Origin: Lingula anatina
Taxonomy: Eukaryota; Brachiopoda; Lingulata; Lingulida; Lingulidae
NCBI RefSeq assembly: GCF_001039355.2
Contig: NW_019775718.1
Coordinates: 88,751-152,750, forward strand
Direction: 5' to 3'
Length of the DNA stretch: 64,000 bases
Under the pieces are notes generated by a model, which was not told where the DNA came from, searched no databases, and worked only from the letters and a program-made list of their open reading frames with translations. Position numbers and translations under genes: made by a program. The number at the start of each line of letters is the position of its first letter. The stretch's first letter is position 1. Below are positions 37,356-50,917 of the stretch, piece after piece.

Positions 37356-39036
37356 ATGAATACACATTCGGCTGTATTATGGTGGTATGTGCTTGTTACT
37401 CTAGCACTACCTGGTTCTTTATGTACAAAGCACTGCTCAGATCTTCTGAAAGGACAGTATCCTTTATGTATCATAAATCTAATACACCCAGAATAAATTA
37501 ATTTACAATTTGTTTTACCTGAGGCTCAAACTAGGATATACCTGGAGTAATTATTTAACAGGAGGCTTGATAGTCTGCGTAATCCCACTCTAGCACTCTT
37601 ATCTGCATGTATGAAATATGCACCGTTGTGCTATTGGAACACAAGTCTTGGGGAAACATCCTCCTGTTAGTCTGATCCTTGTGCTAATAAGTGTATAAAG
37701 TGTATATGAGTGTATGGTAAAGTTTTAGAAAGAAAAAAGTCACAAAAAATGACTGATATAAGTCAAAACATACACGAGAGAGATTATTTAATCTTCCTTT
37801 ATGAGTCAGGAGGCAAATGTGCAATTCATTAATACATGTTAGCTTTATTAGTACTAGGAGTCTGGCATTTATACATATGATATCAATACATTCATATTTC
37901 AATACATAAAAATAGTACATTTTTCTTTGATGAAACACAGATATAAATGCAAAGAGCCTGAGATAGATCCAGACACCCAACAAGCAAGAGGCTGTACCAA
38001 AGAAAACCAGTTAATAGATGGTAAGAGTAGTGAAGTATTGCTTTATTTGATATAATGGTAAAATGGTTCATGGGTCCAGAATATTTATATTTGTTCAGTT
38101 TCACTAGTCCAATGGCTCAGAAGTTATTGTTATTGCTAAATTGTTCTACATTTTGTATTCTAGTCAGTTGCATGCCAGCACCAGATATTGAATGTGAAGG
38201 TTGTATAGATGAGACATGTACAAGCAATGCTGTGATGAGACACAATGGTTCTACTGTGGGCTTCAAAATGAAGGTGCCTTGTAAGTGGACGTAAGTATGT
38301 GTGCTCTTCTAGTTGGAAGGGTAGTCTTTGTTGTTAATTAAAATTTTTCATTTGATATTTTTATTTTTGTGATTAATTTTCTTTTTTTGTCATTGACCTT
38401 TCAAGATTTTCAAAATACTAATTAAATAATATTTATAATGGAATTTAAATTCAATGTGTTCTTCATTAAAAAAGAATGATGTAATGCTTTTTGCTTTGGA
38501 TTTTTATAGGAACGGGTATTCTTTTGAAGTCTCTTTGCTTCTATCCATATTTCTTGGGATGTTTGGGATTGATAGATTCTATCTTGGATATCCAGCCATA
38601 GGTAAATTTGTATTTTTGAGAACTTGAACATTTAGTTATGGAGGCACCACTAGTATCATGCATGCAGTATACTGCAAACAATATATGATCGCAGCCTGTT
38701 GTAATTTAACAAAAGTATGGAGGCTGTTATGACACTTCCTTTACGCACTGAAATATTCACTAAATCTCGAAATGTGTATCCCATCTTTTGTCAATATCCA
38801 TTTCCTGTTCAATATTTGGTTAACAAATCACTAAAAGCAAAGATTCTCTTGGCTTTCCAGGTTTACTCAAGTTCTGCACATTGGGCTTCATGTTTATAGG
38901 ACAGTTAATAGACATCATCCTTATAGCTGCCCAGGTGGTGGGCCCATCAGATGGCTCCCACTATGTGATAGATTATTATGGGGCTGGACTGACAAGGGTA
39001 GTGACTGATAACTGGACAGTCAATGTGACAGAATAG
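37356..39036 (+). CDS. TM2D1: TM2 domain-containing protein 1, complete (191 aa)
   Basis: Small secretory-pathway membrane protein; human TM2D1 is the beta-amyloid binding protein, and fly TM2D orthologs are linked to Notch signalling. Exons 37356-37456, 37941-38020, 38164-38290, 38510-38601, 38861-39036 join in frame (576 nt). The start is fixed by an in-frame TGA upstream and a signal peptide (AVLWWYVLVTLALPGSLC). The ectodomain has CSDLLKGQYKC, then C..PEIDPDTQ and SCMPAPDIEC. Two membrane segments flank the DRFYLGYPAIG loop, followed by VGPSDGSHYVIDYYGAGLTR, the TM2D1 signature that separates it from TM2D2 and TM2D3. An AATAAA at 39056-39061 lies only 20 bases past the stop. It is divergent from MPDZ/PATJ and convergent with SLC17A9. 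Confidence 0.95.
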
Positions 39037-39055
39037 CTTTGAATGCTGAGTGCTC

Positions 39056-39061
39056 AATAAA
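39056..39061 (+). terminator. Candidate polyadenylation signal of TM2D1
   Basis: AATAAA 20 bases after the TM2D1 stop codon; use is inferred from position. Confidence 0.45.
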
Positions 39062-40939
39062 TTTATCCTATGCTCCTCCTCCCGATTGCCTGCATAGTAC
39101 ATCAGAGGAGTTTTCGATTTTTTTGGGCTGCTTGTCTGTCTTTGTTTTCCAGAACTGCTTCATAATTCAGAGAGAAAAACTTTACACATCTGCCCACTCC
39201 AAAATAGTGTTTGCTAATGATCTCCAGATATGCACGTGTTAATCTCTCGGTCCAGCCCTATGTATGGAGGCAGTAAAATTAAGTGATCATGGAGTTTTTC
39301 TTCAAGTGGGAGAACATACTTTAGAGGTAGTCGTAAATGGCATCAGTAATATATTAATGTAGAGAGATATGAAGCCAGGTTAAGGCTTGTCCATATCAGG
39401 ACTTATGAAATGTTAAATTTTTTGTGAAAGAACAAAAACTGAGATGTGGTGAAAAGGTATTGAATGACTGGCAATTGGACTTAACATGAAACTGAATGAT
39501 TCATTTTTAGTTCCATTTCTTTCATGAAAATAAAAACCATATCTTTATTTAATATATTTATTTTTACATAGTTTCTATAAGAAACAATGGCCAGCATTTT
39601 TACAGAGCAATCACTGAAAACATTTATAATCAGTGAAACTGCAAGTATTTTTTCATAAAATAGCCAATACAGGTTACACATATAGAAATCGAACTGAAAC
39701 TCTGGTTTTGACGTCTGGTGGATCTGTGAACAAATTTGAGAAAACAACCACCTCGTAACTTTATGCAGTTTACACCTTAATATAATTTTCAATGAAATGC
39801 ACCACAAAACCAGCCGTTTCAAAATATATTAAAAATTATATATATAAATATAAACCACCTAACTGAAATGTTTAAATAATGTACAACCACAATTGTTTTT
39901 ACTTTATTCCTCTAAACAAAACAAATTAATCTTTATGCAAGGCATATTAAGCAGATCATTATGGATGATTCCGCACTACACAAGATTTATTGATAATGTA
40001 AACCACTGTAGTGCAAAATCCAAAAGGGATGTATTTTGAGGCAAAATCACCAAAATTCTACTTTTATTCTCAGCATCACAAAAGTCTAGTCACAAAATAT
40101 TATAGCATAATTAACATCTAACTTCTAAGTCTATACATATAAATGCCCCTTTTCAAGAATGGTGCTTGATGTAAAGCTATGAATATATTTAACCTCCCAA
40201 AAAAAGATAAATCTTAACTTTGGAATGTGCATATAATAAGGCCAATGGAAATGCTTGCTACAAATGAATTTGTTTAATGTCAATAAGTGAATATAATTAC
40301 CCCATAATGAATTAGACTGTTGGGAGATTAAAATGCCCCATGTACACAGTTTAACTTTAAAAATATACAAATAAACTTAATGTGAAACATAATAAATAAT
40401 TGGCTAGGTTACATTTGTGCAATTGCAAAAGGTCCATCCCTCCATTCGTCACTCAAAATAAAGAAAATATTTACAACATGAAAATAATGCCAATATCAAC
40501 TCTGTTTAACACAACATAATTTCTATACTATAATAAATATACTTTCCTATCAAGCAATTACCCCCAAAAAATTAATAAATAAAAGCAGATGGTTGATCAG
40601 AATATGGCCAGACAAAAAAAAAAAAAAACGCTACTAAATTGTCTATGTTTCTTACAGAAGTCATCTATCTGGCATAAATGCTGCCTTATCTGGTCTTCAA
40701 ATTCTTGATTTGGGACCCTCTTTCAATATATCACAGCCCTTACATGCAGAATGGATATGTATATACATTTTTATCACTGCTCAAGTACAATTGTGAATGA
40801 ACTGTGCCTGATTACACAAACATGCTGGTTTTAAACCAAAGATGGGGCGTTTTCTGTTTAACAGGGTCATATCTATTATATTGATAAAAATTTAGCTTGG
40901 AATACTACAGTTGTTACACACAAAGACACAGGAAAATGT

Positions 40940-40984
<45 letters not shown>

Positions 40985-41414
40985 TGCAATTATAATGATA
41001 AAATCTGTAACTTCCATTTATGAGGGTCTTTGGTCCAAATTAATTCTTTCAATGACATGTAACAAACTTCTTTCAGTGAGGAGGGGGGGGGGTATTTCTT
41101 TTACCTGAGATCATAATCATATTAAAAATTAAATAAAAAATATTACTTCTGATGCACTGTATAACAGGATTTCATGGATTGCGAAACAAAATACATGATG
41201 AAATTAATAGAAGAAGACAGAAGCAAAAACAGTTCTTAAAAAATAGAATTTCATGAAATCAAGCAAACAAGAACCTAAAGCAACTTATCCCATGTGCATG
41301 TAATGGCATAAAGTAGAATATTCCCTCCTACCAATAAAATGCCCAGATTGTGACATTGTTGGCTTAAACCCTATGTGAAATGGCACTTATGGACAATGTG
41401 GTGATGACCTGCCT
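39062..41414. other. Convergent region between TM2D1 and SLC17A9
   Basis: Likely the 3' UTR of SLC17A9 on the minus strand. It contains several TTTATT (AATAAA on the minus strand) and a (TA)n repeat at 40943-40981. No coding exon seen. Confidence 0.6.
40943..40981. repeat. (TA)n microsatellite
   Basis: 39-base TA run downstream of the SLC17A9 stop codon. Confidence 0.96.
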
Positions 41415-42870
41415 TCATATTATTTTTTTTCCTGTTCCAAAGATGACGTAGACAGCCCATCCAAATATGCATACCATTGAAGTTTGATTAAATACTGCTG
41501 TCCAACTTTTGGTCACTTCCAACATGTGCCCAGCTACATATACACCTATAAAACCTGAAAAAGAAGGAAAAAAGACAAATGATCACTTATGAAGCAATCA
41601 ACTCTACAGGTCAGCATTTTGTCACTGTTCACAATAAAAAGATGCTCTGATAAAAAACACTTCATTACATGCTCAGTTTTAAGAAAACCTGCTACTGCAT
41701 GAACTAAAAATAAGGGGTGATGCAATCATAGCAGTTGTCTATCGTGAAAACCATCTGCTATCTTTGTAAAATTCTCTCTCTCTACACACATACACACACA
41801 CACATATCATTTTTAAATAAAGATATTTTTAAACTGATCTTCACTGTTTACCTGGAATTGCACCTGCCATATTCATTAATCCTGGAAAGAGAAGCAGTAA
41901 TTTTTTGCACTGTGTCAATTAATAAGAGATCCATGGGAACAAAAATCACATCAACATAAAATCAGAACAATTAATTTTTGGCAGTTGGTCACTTCTCCAA
42001 TTTTGGTATTCTCAGGTTGTACTTCACCTATCTAAGACACATAATTTACTAGAACAGCACCTGACCACTTTTTTATTCCAATACTGCATGAGAGCAGGCG
42101 TTTAAATTAGACTGCAAATGACTAACGTCTCTCAAGAAGTTCACATAAAAGCCATTTTTGAAAATTTTGCTACGTGAAAATACAAAGTAAACTCTTCACT
42201 CGCTAGAAGGTCAAGTTACCAAATACAGATCCTGCAAATTGTGGAGCTATATCCTGTACGTTGACTAGGACACCACTGTTATGAAAGCCACAACACATGA
42301 CTCCCACTGCCACACAGAACAGTGAAGTGTGGAATGTGTGCATGAAGGACAGAAGAAACAGGAAAAGTGCTGTACCCAGAAAACACAAACTCTGCATAAC
42401 TTTGCGAACAGCTGTTACTGTGTAACCTGGAAAAAAACAAGAAATTAATGTTTTGAAATCTTTACTAATATTTTGATGTCTACTATAAACTGTTTAATTT
42501 TTTGTTTTAATTGTAACCTCATTAGTGCTCCACAGTTATAAGCAAGCTGGAAATGTTCAATTTAAAAGTATAAAGAGCTCCCCTCAGGGTTTGGACGTAA
42601 ATATCTCACAATAGCTGTGCTCATGCAAATATATTCATCCTTAACAATTACTAGAACATAAATGTCCCATGCACCATGGGCTTACCCTTTGAAATTAGAT
42701 TGTCTGCTATCCAACCACTAGATACAGCAGAAAAAATGGTTAGCAGCCATGGCAAGACATTGAATACCCAGCCCTTGAATAAAAACAGAAATTTAGTAAA
42801 ATTATAAAATTATTTTCAGTCAAATAAGTATATTTTACCCAAAAGCTGTTTAACTGAAGGGTCAGTGTGT

Positions 42871-42917
<47 letters not shown>

Positions 42918-45900
42918 CCTCTGATGAGCCTTTTGGTAAAAAAGTACCTAATGTATGAAGTCATAATTCTATTTCATTATTTTATTATATACATACATAA
43001 ATATATGTATCTCCTGGTATTTCACTGCTTATGTTATTTATTTCATAAATAATTTTTTTTACAGTTTGGAAAATAAGTTCTAAAATATATTTGAATAAGA
43101 TACTGGTATGACCTCCTAAAATGATTATTACATAAGATATATAAACAATGAATAAACATACATTAAAACAATGTGTGTAATTCATACCTTGGCTTGGGGA
43201 AAGTTTTCATGAAAATATGACGGTAGCCATGACAACAAAATGAAGAATGCATAGTTCTCACAAAAATGAGCAACGACTAAAGCCCTAAAACAAAAACAAA
43301 CATATCTGTCTTATATAATTCCATATAAATAAAATCTTTCTTCAGGTATTTAAATTTAAATGTTTTGAAATTAATTAGGGGATTTAATGATAAATTCCTT
43401 CCTAATTAAGTTATCATTCATTTAATCAAAAACCTTTTAATAAATACTGATGAATTAACACACCATCCTACATTCCTCAAAACACTGCCAGTAATATTAT
43501 TAAGCAAATGGTCTTTTACAGGCTTATGTAAGACACAACCAATATTAACATTCACATGCACACCAAGAGTTACACATAAGAATATCACCTGGACTTGACT
43601 GGATTTATATTTAATTTTACATTGACAACTACTTACCAAAATGGAACTCTTGAGAGCAGTGACATCCATGGTACTGGTATATGTTCCTTTTGAGGCACAA
43701 AAGAATCTGGTACCATATTGTTTTTTAAAGAAACTACTTGATTTTTGGGTTTATTGCCACCCAGAAGATAATATCGAAGAAATAGCATCCATAGGAAGCC
43801 TCCAACTCCTGAAAAGGGATAAATAAATGAATAAGAACAGAATAAAATATGCATGCAAACAAAGCTTGTGTTAACCATTTCTGCGCACTTACAGAATCCT
43901 TAACAAAAGTATTATACAACAACTGCAACATGAGGTAAAACATTTTTTACAACCTGATGCTGACTTAAATAGCAAAAATATATGCAAGTCATGAAAATGT
44001 ATCAGTCAAGTGAATTCTGTAATCATTTTGTAAATTAAACACTTACCTATCACATAAAATGTACTCTCCCATCCATAATATTCCAATAATAATGAGCCTA
44101 TACTTCCACATAGCAGGGTGCTAAAATAGGGAGAAAATTTATACATTTACAAACAGACATGGAACTAAATATATAGTACCATGGACTGAACTACTGTTTT
44201 TTCTGCACCTGCATCATACAAGGTTATGAATAACTGCTTCTCATATTTTAATGATATGGTGTTGCTGTTAGTCTCAAAAATTAACATTTGCCCAATTTGG
44301 GCACTTAACAGTTGTTGATGGATATTAGAAATTAAATTATAAAAAAGCAGACATAATTCTTTACCAATATGTTAATTATCAAATCTATAGTTTCTAAAAA
44401 GCTTTTGTTAAAAACATTTTTGTATTTCATAAAATTAACACGAGTCTTAAAGCCAGATTTCACTCTGGTGAAATTGAGTCTCATCAATACAAATTGTAAG
44501 GTACTTTTATCCAAGTATCTAAATATTTTAGAACTTAGACGTGATGCATATGAGATATTCATCGCAACCAATCATCTTTCCCTCCAGTTATGCCCCCCAA
44601 ACAACCCCACACCCATAAAAAAAGATAAAACATATCCTGAAATTGTTTGAAATGACATCAAGTCACTTATGATGAATACACACAATTTTTTTCTTACCCA
44701 CAATGTGACCCAGCAGCAACAAAGGCGTAAGTTAAAGATCTATTTTTTTGAGAAATCTTTTTGGAAACTATGCTAGTTACACTTGGATAGTGGAACCCTA
44801 GAGAAAAAGAAAAAAAAGAACAATAAGCATAATCCCAAAACCAAATGATTGACAGAAATGTGCATAAAATAAATATATCTTCACACCTGAATTGAAGTGA
44901 AATTTTTTGAACAGGAATCACCTGAATTATATGATAACAAAAGAGATATGACACTGAAACAGATAGAAAAGAAACAAAGCATCAATATTCATTGGTATGC
45001 CCCTAATGCATCTCAGTTTTATTTTGCAAATCACTCCAAAATGAATCATATCTCAAAAATACCTTTGCCCTAAAAACACAAACATGTCAATTTGTGCTCA
45101 GTTATAAAGAGAAAGATAGGAAAACTTATATAAAAGCAACAGATACTTATACTGTAAATGCAACTAAATGACATTTAACTATGCCCCATCATCCACCATA
45201 CAAAACATTTTCAAAAGCTATGTGGGTGCTTATTTGTACAGACTGACAACTTGATTATAAGATTGGACTTTTTAAAAACAACTTGTCATTTCGGGGGTTA
45301 CTTATCTCCTCCAGAGGCCATAAATACTCATCTCATTTGCATAGAAAAGTGAAAATATCTTCAGAGTCCAATCCCTTGATTCAATTGTCAAATCTAATAC
45401 TACATGAACAACCCTGGTTTTTTCTTTTGCTAACCAGTCCAAAGAAAAAAAAAGTAAACAGTTCAATGGAAGCAGTAATTCAGCTAAATGGTAGTTGATG
45501 TCAGAGAATCTGCTTCACGGATAAGTTTCAACAGCACCTATCATAAAATATTTATTTGAAGAGGTAGCCTAGATATGTACATGTATGCCGTTTGTTAACA
45601 GAAGTCACATTTTAGAACAAGGTAAAATATTATCCAAGTAGTTTGTTGGCCAACTGGGAACAAGGGAACTGCCAGCAGAATTAAACTAAATGTTATTTTA
45701 AGAATTGTGTGAGCCATCACTACATCACCATGTCCAGGTTAACTCTATCCACAGTCAAACTACCAGACACAACTTCACTTACTAGTACCCTCCACTCAGT
45801 TGGACGTCAAGTGCTGTAGGTTTACATTTATCAAATGAAAAACAAAGGGAAAACAAATAACAGCAAAAGGTCCCATCCACCCTCCTGGGAGCTAATATGG

Positions 45901-48900
45901 CCCACTTGCTCACCCAAAATGTTTCCCTGCTATAATGAAACTATACTGAAAACTTCTTTCCTCAGCAGGAATCCGTGCTGCTGAAAGGCTGGTTACACTT
46001 GGCATGTGGAAACCTGAAATTTTTGTGTCATGAATCTAATAATTAACTCAAATATAATAAGAATGCCTGTAGAAAAAAAATGCAAAATATTCTCTGATAC
46101 TACCTTCTGAAAATAACAAAATATTATAGCACTAAATGAATGAAAAAGACAAGATAGCAATTATATTTCTAATCTATATACATTATGTAACTGAGATAGT
46201 TATTTTCAATTTCCTTTACATCATTTACTGCAAAGTTACCAATGGCAACACAGCTGAGCCTCCATTTACTTATCTTAAAAAGCCATCATGCAACCAAACA
46301 TGATATCTGTGGATAGCAACCTGAATAGTTTTCATAGTCTTATGTACTTCCATGACCAAGTCTAACCAAGCAGAAGACAAAATGTCATACTGGTATTTTC
46401 TTGTATGATTATTGCTGATAAAAACTATTGCAAGGTTCGTACAGCAACATACGTACAAATTCAAGCACAAATTCAAGTTTTTTTTTCAGCTGTACTCAAA
46501 TACTTGTCAAGGACCTTTTTAACACAAATGAGGGCAATTTACTGTCATTTTAAATTGTATATACAAAAAGGATATTATTATATTATAAACATATTTTTTC
46601 AAATTTATGATAAAACACAAATTATGGAAAACAACCAAATATGAATCAAATTATGTCCCCTTCTGTGAATATTCCTTATTCTAGTAAAAACACTAAATTA
46701 TGAAGTATTTTTTGACAAATTGACAAGTGATCGAATTCAGGTACTTTTCAAAGATAAAAATGATGGAATACAAGTCCTTTCCAAGGCTAATGGCAATATT
46801 AAAAAGATAACAACTGTTCATTTTGGCCACAAAATGAATTATCCTGAGGTTAATGGCAATTTTCCCATAACTATCAATGGTTAATGAATCCATTTCTATA
46901 TTCAAAGTTAGTTCCTGTTTTTTTTTTCCGAAGTTTTTTTTTTTTTTTTTGTATTATAATTTCTTAAGAGATTATTACAGAGTATAGCTATCTATGGAGG
47001 TCATGTGGTCCGATAACAAGCACAGCTTTTTTATTAATTGCTATAACGGCTGCTTTTGTGATAAAATAGAATATATTGTATTTCTATGAGTTGTTTACAA
47101 TGTATTTATTGTGAAATTTAGATCTCATATGAAGAGTTGTTATCCCTTTAACTACTTTTTAAGGCCACAGACTGTATTTAAGGTGCAGACTTGAAAGTGC
47201 TTGTATTCAGCTCTGCACCTCGAATACAGCCTGTGGCCTAAAAAGTAGTTAAAGGGATAACAACTCTATATTACAATGTTCAAAAATAAATAAAAATTAA
47301 TGAAGTTGTTCAGCAGTAAATTTCCTTTTGATAGTTTAACAAAAGTGAGGTACTGTATCTACACTCTTGCTTTTATTTCTGCCATTTAAGAGCTGGATCA
47401 TGAATTATAATATAAAGAAATATACTTTACCTTGGCATGCTCCAAGAAGTACTCTTGACAGTACAATCACATTGACTGTGGTGGCTTTATCACTACTTAG
47501 ATATGCTAACTTAGGAGTGATGAATGTAATAAATGACCAGCCACATGCAGCAAAAGAGATAACAATATCTCCCCCTATTCTGTCACTGAGGTAACCACCA
47601 AGTACCTGTGTCATTGTATAACCCCAAAAGAAACAGGACAGCACCATTCCCTGGAAGGAGACAATATTGTAAGCTGTCAAATATGAACGTAAACAACATA
47701 TACAATTTAAATTCTTTTTAAATTTTTAAAAACAGAAAACATATTAAGCATGAATGACAAAAACAAAATGCCCAGACATCCTACAGCTGCCATGCAATCA
47801 TTTTATATTTGAAAGCCTTCTATCCCTTACTGCCCACCTGTTGCCCTATTCATGGTACAAGTCTGATACAGTGTGAGGAAAATTAATTTTGAAAATCCTT
47901 TCAAGAAAATTTCCTGACATCAGATTGTAGAATATATTATTGTGATTAAATAGGCTTTAAAATGGTCTTGATAGCTGTTCAGGTGAGGGAGATCTGTTTG
48001 AAATCGACACAACAGTTTACTGCTGTAATGTCATCAGCTCTCATTACACAGCCATGTTTATTCCTCATTAACCACATAATAGATCCCTTAATAATAAAAT
48101 ACAGGATGTTTTCCCTGACTTTTTCAGGTTGTATAATTCTTCATGAATTAATGAATTTCCTCAATCGGATAATTCACTCAAATGAAGGTTGTATGGTCAG
48201 CTGATTCAACAGCTATGCTGGATTTGTTGTTCAACCAATACTTCCACACTTTTTTCTATTCTAGAACATCCATATTTTGAGTCAAATTATGATCAACTTA
48301 AATCTTCCCCCTTTATTGGGTTATCCAACATGTTCAGTACTAGATAAAGCCATGTTAATACAGCTGCCCTTCATTTTTTTCATTCCAACCGACCTGATCA
48401 AGTAAAGCATATGGATTTTAGACGGAATAAATGTAGCTAGCCTGACAAGTTAATCATGTACATAAAAACCTACTGATTGTGTTTTGTCCCATTTGAGTTC
48501 TTTTGAAATAGCAACCACACATAGGGGCATCACAGTCCTGGCAGTATACAACACGGAACAGCCTGTGAACAAGGTTAAAACCCATATGTACTTCTCCCGT
48601 CTGAAAAAGTAACAAAGAATAATCATATTTTTGACTACAACGATGAGTTTGCTGGATAAATATGAAATGCAGTTCTCTTACTATTAAAATGGCATACCTG
48701 GAAATCAACAAAGAGTGAGCCATTATGAAATTTCTCACACTTTACAGCAAACTAACCAGGAATGAAAAGAGATATTTGGTTGTGAAAATCCAAATAAATC
48801 TCTCTCTGTCATAAACTGCGTGATCTTACCTTAGGCAAAATTCATACTGTTATCAATATCAGTTCGCCAAGAGCCAGGGTCATTAAATATTATCATTTGT

Positions 48901-50917
48901 AACATAAAAGAAAGGAAGATGGATATAACACAAACTACTACATATATTCTGAATCTTTTTTTATTGCATAACTCCAAAAGAAAATAAGTACCATTTGATA
49001 AAGAACTAATTATTTTGAATCTTTCTTTTTCAAGGAAAAGGTATCCTTTAACAAGCTCAGTACACCTGTCAATCTATTTAAAAATAAAATGAATCCAGCA
49101 TTTCTATATATCATGCCATGTTGATTTGATAGTGATATACCCTTATGCCATCAAACATATCTCAGCTTAATTATTTTTTCATTATGGTATAAAACGCATT
49201 AATATTTCATTCACAGGCAGTGGGAATCTTAACAGAAAGTGTATATTCTTCTCTCAATAATATATTTGATATTTAGCTTAAAATATTCTCATAAAAAAGG
49301 AAGCCCCTTCCTTCACCACACAGACATACAAAAAAATTAACTCAAAAGGGAACATCTGTTTTTGCAACCTAAAGTGATTAAAATGATAATAGTCATTTGC
49401 AATACTTGCAATCATTTTTTGTGCATTTTTATCATTCAGGAGCTAACCAGAGAAGCAGGGGTTATCAACCAAATATTGATGTCGCTGGTGTTTAGCATGC
49501 CCTGTCATTAAATGGCAATGCATTACTATAATTTGCACTAAATCCATTAACTATAATTTTGCATTACTATACAGGACCCATATATCACAAAAAATTATGC
49601 CTGTGCAAGCCAATTTTTTCCAATTTTACTAATATTGATGAATGGGCTGATTATTACCACACATTACAATCAAGGTAAAAAATTGATATGGTCCATTATG
49701 ATAACTTCAAACTGGAATTTATTTTTAAGACAATCTGAGAAGGATGATGCTCTGAGACACTTCACGACATACATGTACAGTGTATAATCTTTGTTTAGTA
49801 AGACTTTGTGCCCCTTAAAGGGATAATAACTGTCCATTTTAAAGGGATAATAACTGTTCATTTTTTGCCAGCAAATGAATTTTCCTGAAGTAAACAACAA
49901 TTTTCCCATACTTACCAATGGATAATGAATCCATTTCTACATTCAAAGTTGGTTCCTGGTTTTTTTCTAAAAAGTATGCTTTTTTTGTAATAATCTCTTA
50001 AGAGATTATTACAGAGTATAGCCATCTATAGAGGTCATGTGGTCCTACCCTCTACCAGGGCGACTGATAGATTTTTACGGATATTCACAGATATGTCTCT
50101 AGCTAGATAGATTGTCATTTTAACTCTAAGTCAGTTAAAATGACAATCTATCTAGCTAGAGACATATCTGTGAATATCCGTAAAAATCTATCAGTCGCCC
50201 TGGTAGAGGGTAATGTGGTCCAATGACAAGCTCAGATATCAGAATAATAGCTATAACTGCCATTTTTGTGGTAAAACAGAATATATTATGTGTCTATCAT
50301 TCTAAGAGTTGTTTACAATGTTTTTTTTTTTTTTTTGTGAAATATACTGGAAGATCTCATGTGAAGAGTTATTATCCCTTTAATTCATATTTTCTAATCA
50401 TCAACCCCTTTTTTTAAAGTAAATGTCCTTGCCCAAAGAATTTACCACTTTATGTGCATTTTATCCCTTCTAAATTGATTCTAACTTACCTTTCTCCCCT
50501 TGGCTACTGTGCATTCATCTGTTTTGATTTATAGTACATAAGTGTATTGTGTAAAGTAGTAAAAAAGTTTTTAGTTTGAATAGAAAAAAATATGGTGGCC
50601 TGGTTCAACGAGTTTCTTGGGTGAGATGTCGTGAGTCATCAGTTGAGATGTGAGATGTCATCAGTTTTATACTAACAAGTAACAGCTAGCATACCAGTAA
50701 ATGCTTGTAATTTTGTATGTAATTTGTATATTGTACAGTAACTTTCTGTAACATCACTAACATTGTCAAACGATTACTTAACCCATTTCTAGGTAAAGAA
50801 TATTGTTATAAAAACCAATTTTTACCTGTTCCATAATGTGTTGTTTACGTTCTTCCCGTCGTCTCTTGTTATTTGAACTTTTGGAGTTATCAAAGGACTG
50901 TTTGGGTCCCCGTCCAT
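41415..50917 (-). CDS. SLC17A9: SLC17A9-like vesicular nucleotide transporter, complete (448 aa)
   Basis: Major facilitator superfamily carrier; SLC17A9 (VNUT) loads ATP into secretory vesicles and lysosomes. Exons 50917-50826, 48600-48474, 47650-47431, 44797-44698, 44120-44047, 43808-43637, 43284-43188, 42773-42686, 42426-42220, 41881-41852, 41554-41415 join in frame (1347 nt with stop); human VNUT is 436 aa. The cytosolic N-terminus is MDGDPNSPLITPKVQITRDD; then LTLFTGCSVLYTAR (TM1), SCFFWGYTMTQVLGGYLSDR with the MFS loop GGYLSDRIGGD, GTLLCGSIGSLLLEYYGW, FFILLSWLPSYF, GWVFNVLPWLL, and GVLVNVQDIAPQFAGSVFG. The last four align with human VNUT. It is divergent from LTV1. Introns carry TTAA-type repeats and a MITE. 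Confidence 0.93.
41852..41881 (-). CDS. SLC17A9: SLC17A9 30-nt micro-exon
   Basis: Between ttccag and gtaaac, it encodes GLMNMAGAIP, matching VANTAGALAG of human VNUT. Without it the conserved FG...AG...GVY stretch would lose ten residues but keep frame. Confidence 0.85.
42864..42910. repeat. (TG)n microsatellite
   Basis: TG repeat with one TC interruption, in an SLC17A9 intron. Confidence 0.96.
46800..47152. repeat. Interspersed repeat with TTATCCCTTTAA end, copy 1
   Basis: Matches 49815-50383 over most of its length (aatccatttct, agagattattacagagtata, ttgtttacaatg). Its right end reads gagttgttatccctttaa. It runs directly into the hairpin at 47133-47267. Confidence 0.75.
47133..47267. mobile_element. 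TTAA-bounded palindromic (hairpin) MITE-like element
   Basis: Arms 47133-47178 and 47223-47267 are reverse complements with about two mismatches, and the interior AGGTGCAGA/TCTGCACCT is palindromic too. The inner part CTACTTTTTAAGGCCACAG...CTGTGGCCTAAAAAGTAG is bounded by TTAA on both sides, as in piggyBac- or Kolobok-type target duplications. No coding capacity. Confidence 0.7.
49815..50383. repeat. Interspersed repeat with TTAAAGGGATAATAACT ends, copy 2
   Basis: Left edge ttaaagggataataactgt (partly doubled) and right edge agttattatccctttaa form terminal inverted repeats. Homologous to 46800-47152 but interrupted by the MITE at 50046-50212. Probably a TTAA-targeting non-autonomous DNA transposon. 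Confidence 0.75.
50037..50221. mobile_element. Palindromic MITE (50046-50212) with 9-bp target-site duplication
   Basis: The 167-bp element starts taccctctaccagggcgac and ends in the exact reverse complement; arms of 80 bases surround a short loop (ctaagtc). ATGTGGTCC at 50037-50045 is repeated at 50213-50221, a 9-bp duplication. Repeat copy 1 at 46.8 kb has the empty site (catgtggtccgataac), proving insertion. The long arms and 9-bp duplication suggest a Mutator-like non-autonomous element. Confidence 0.88.

Larger units (their letters stand above)
44798..47430. other. SLC17A9 intron with a TTAA-family repeat
   Basis: AT-rich. The last 650 bases hold the repeat at about 46800-47152 and the hairpin element at 47133-47267. 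The rest shows nothing recognisable. Confidence 0.65.
48601..50825. other. First intron of SLC17A9
   Basis: Mostly AT-rich with no exon seen; holds repeat copy 2 (49815-50383) with the nested MITE (50046-50212). Confidence 0.65.
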
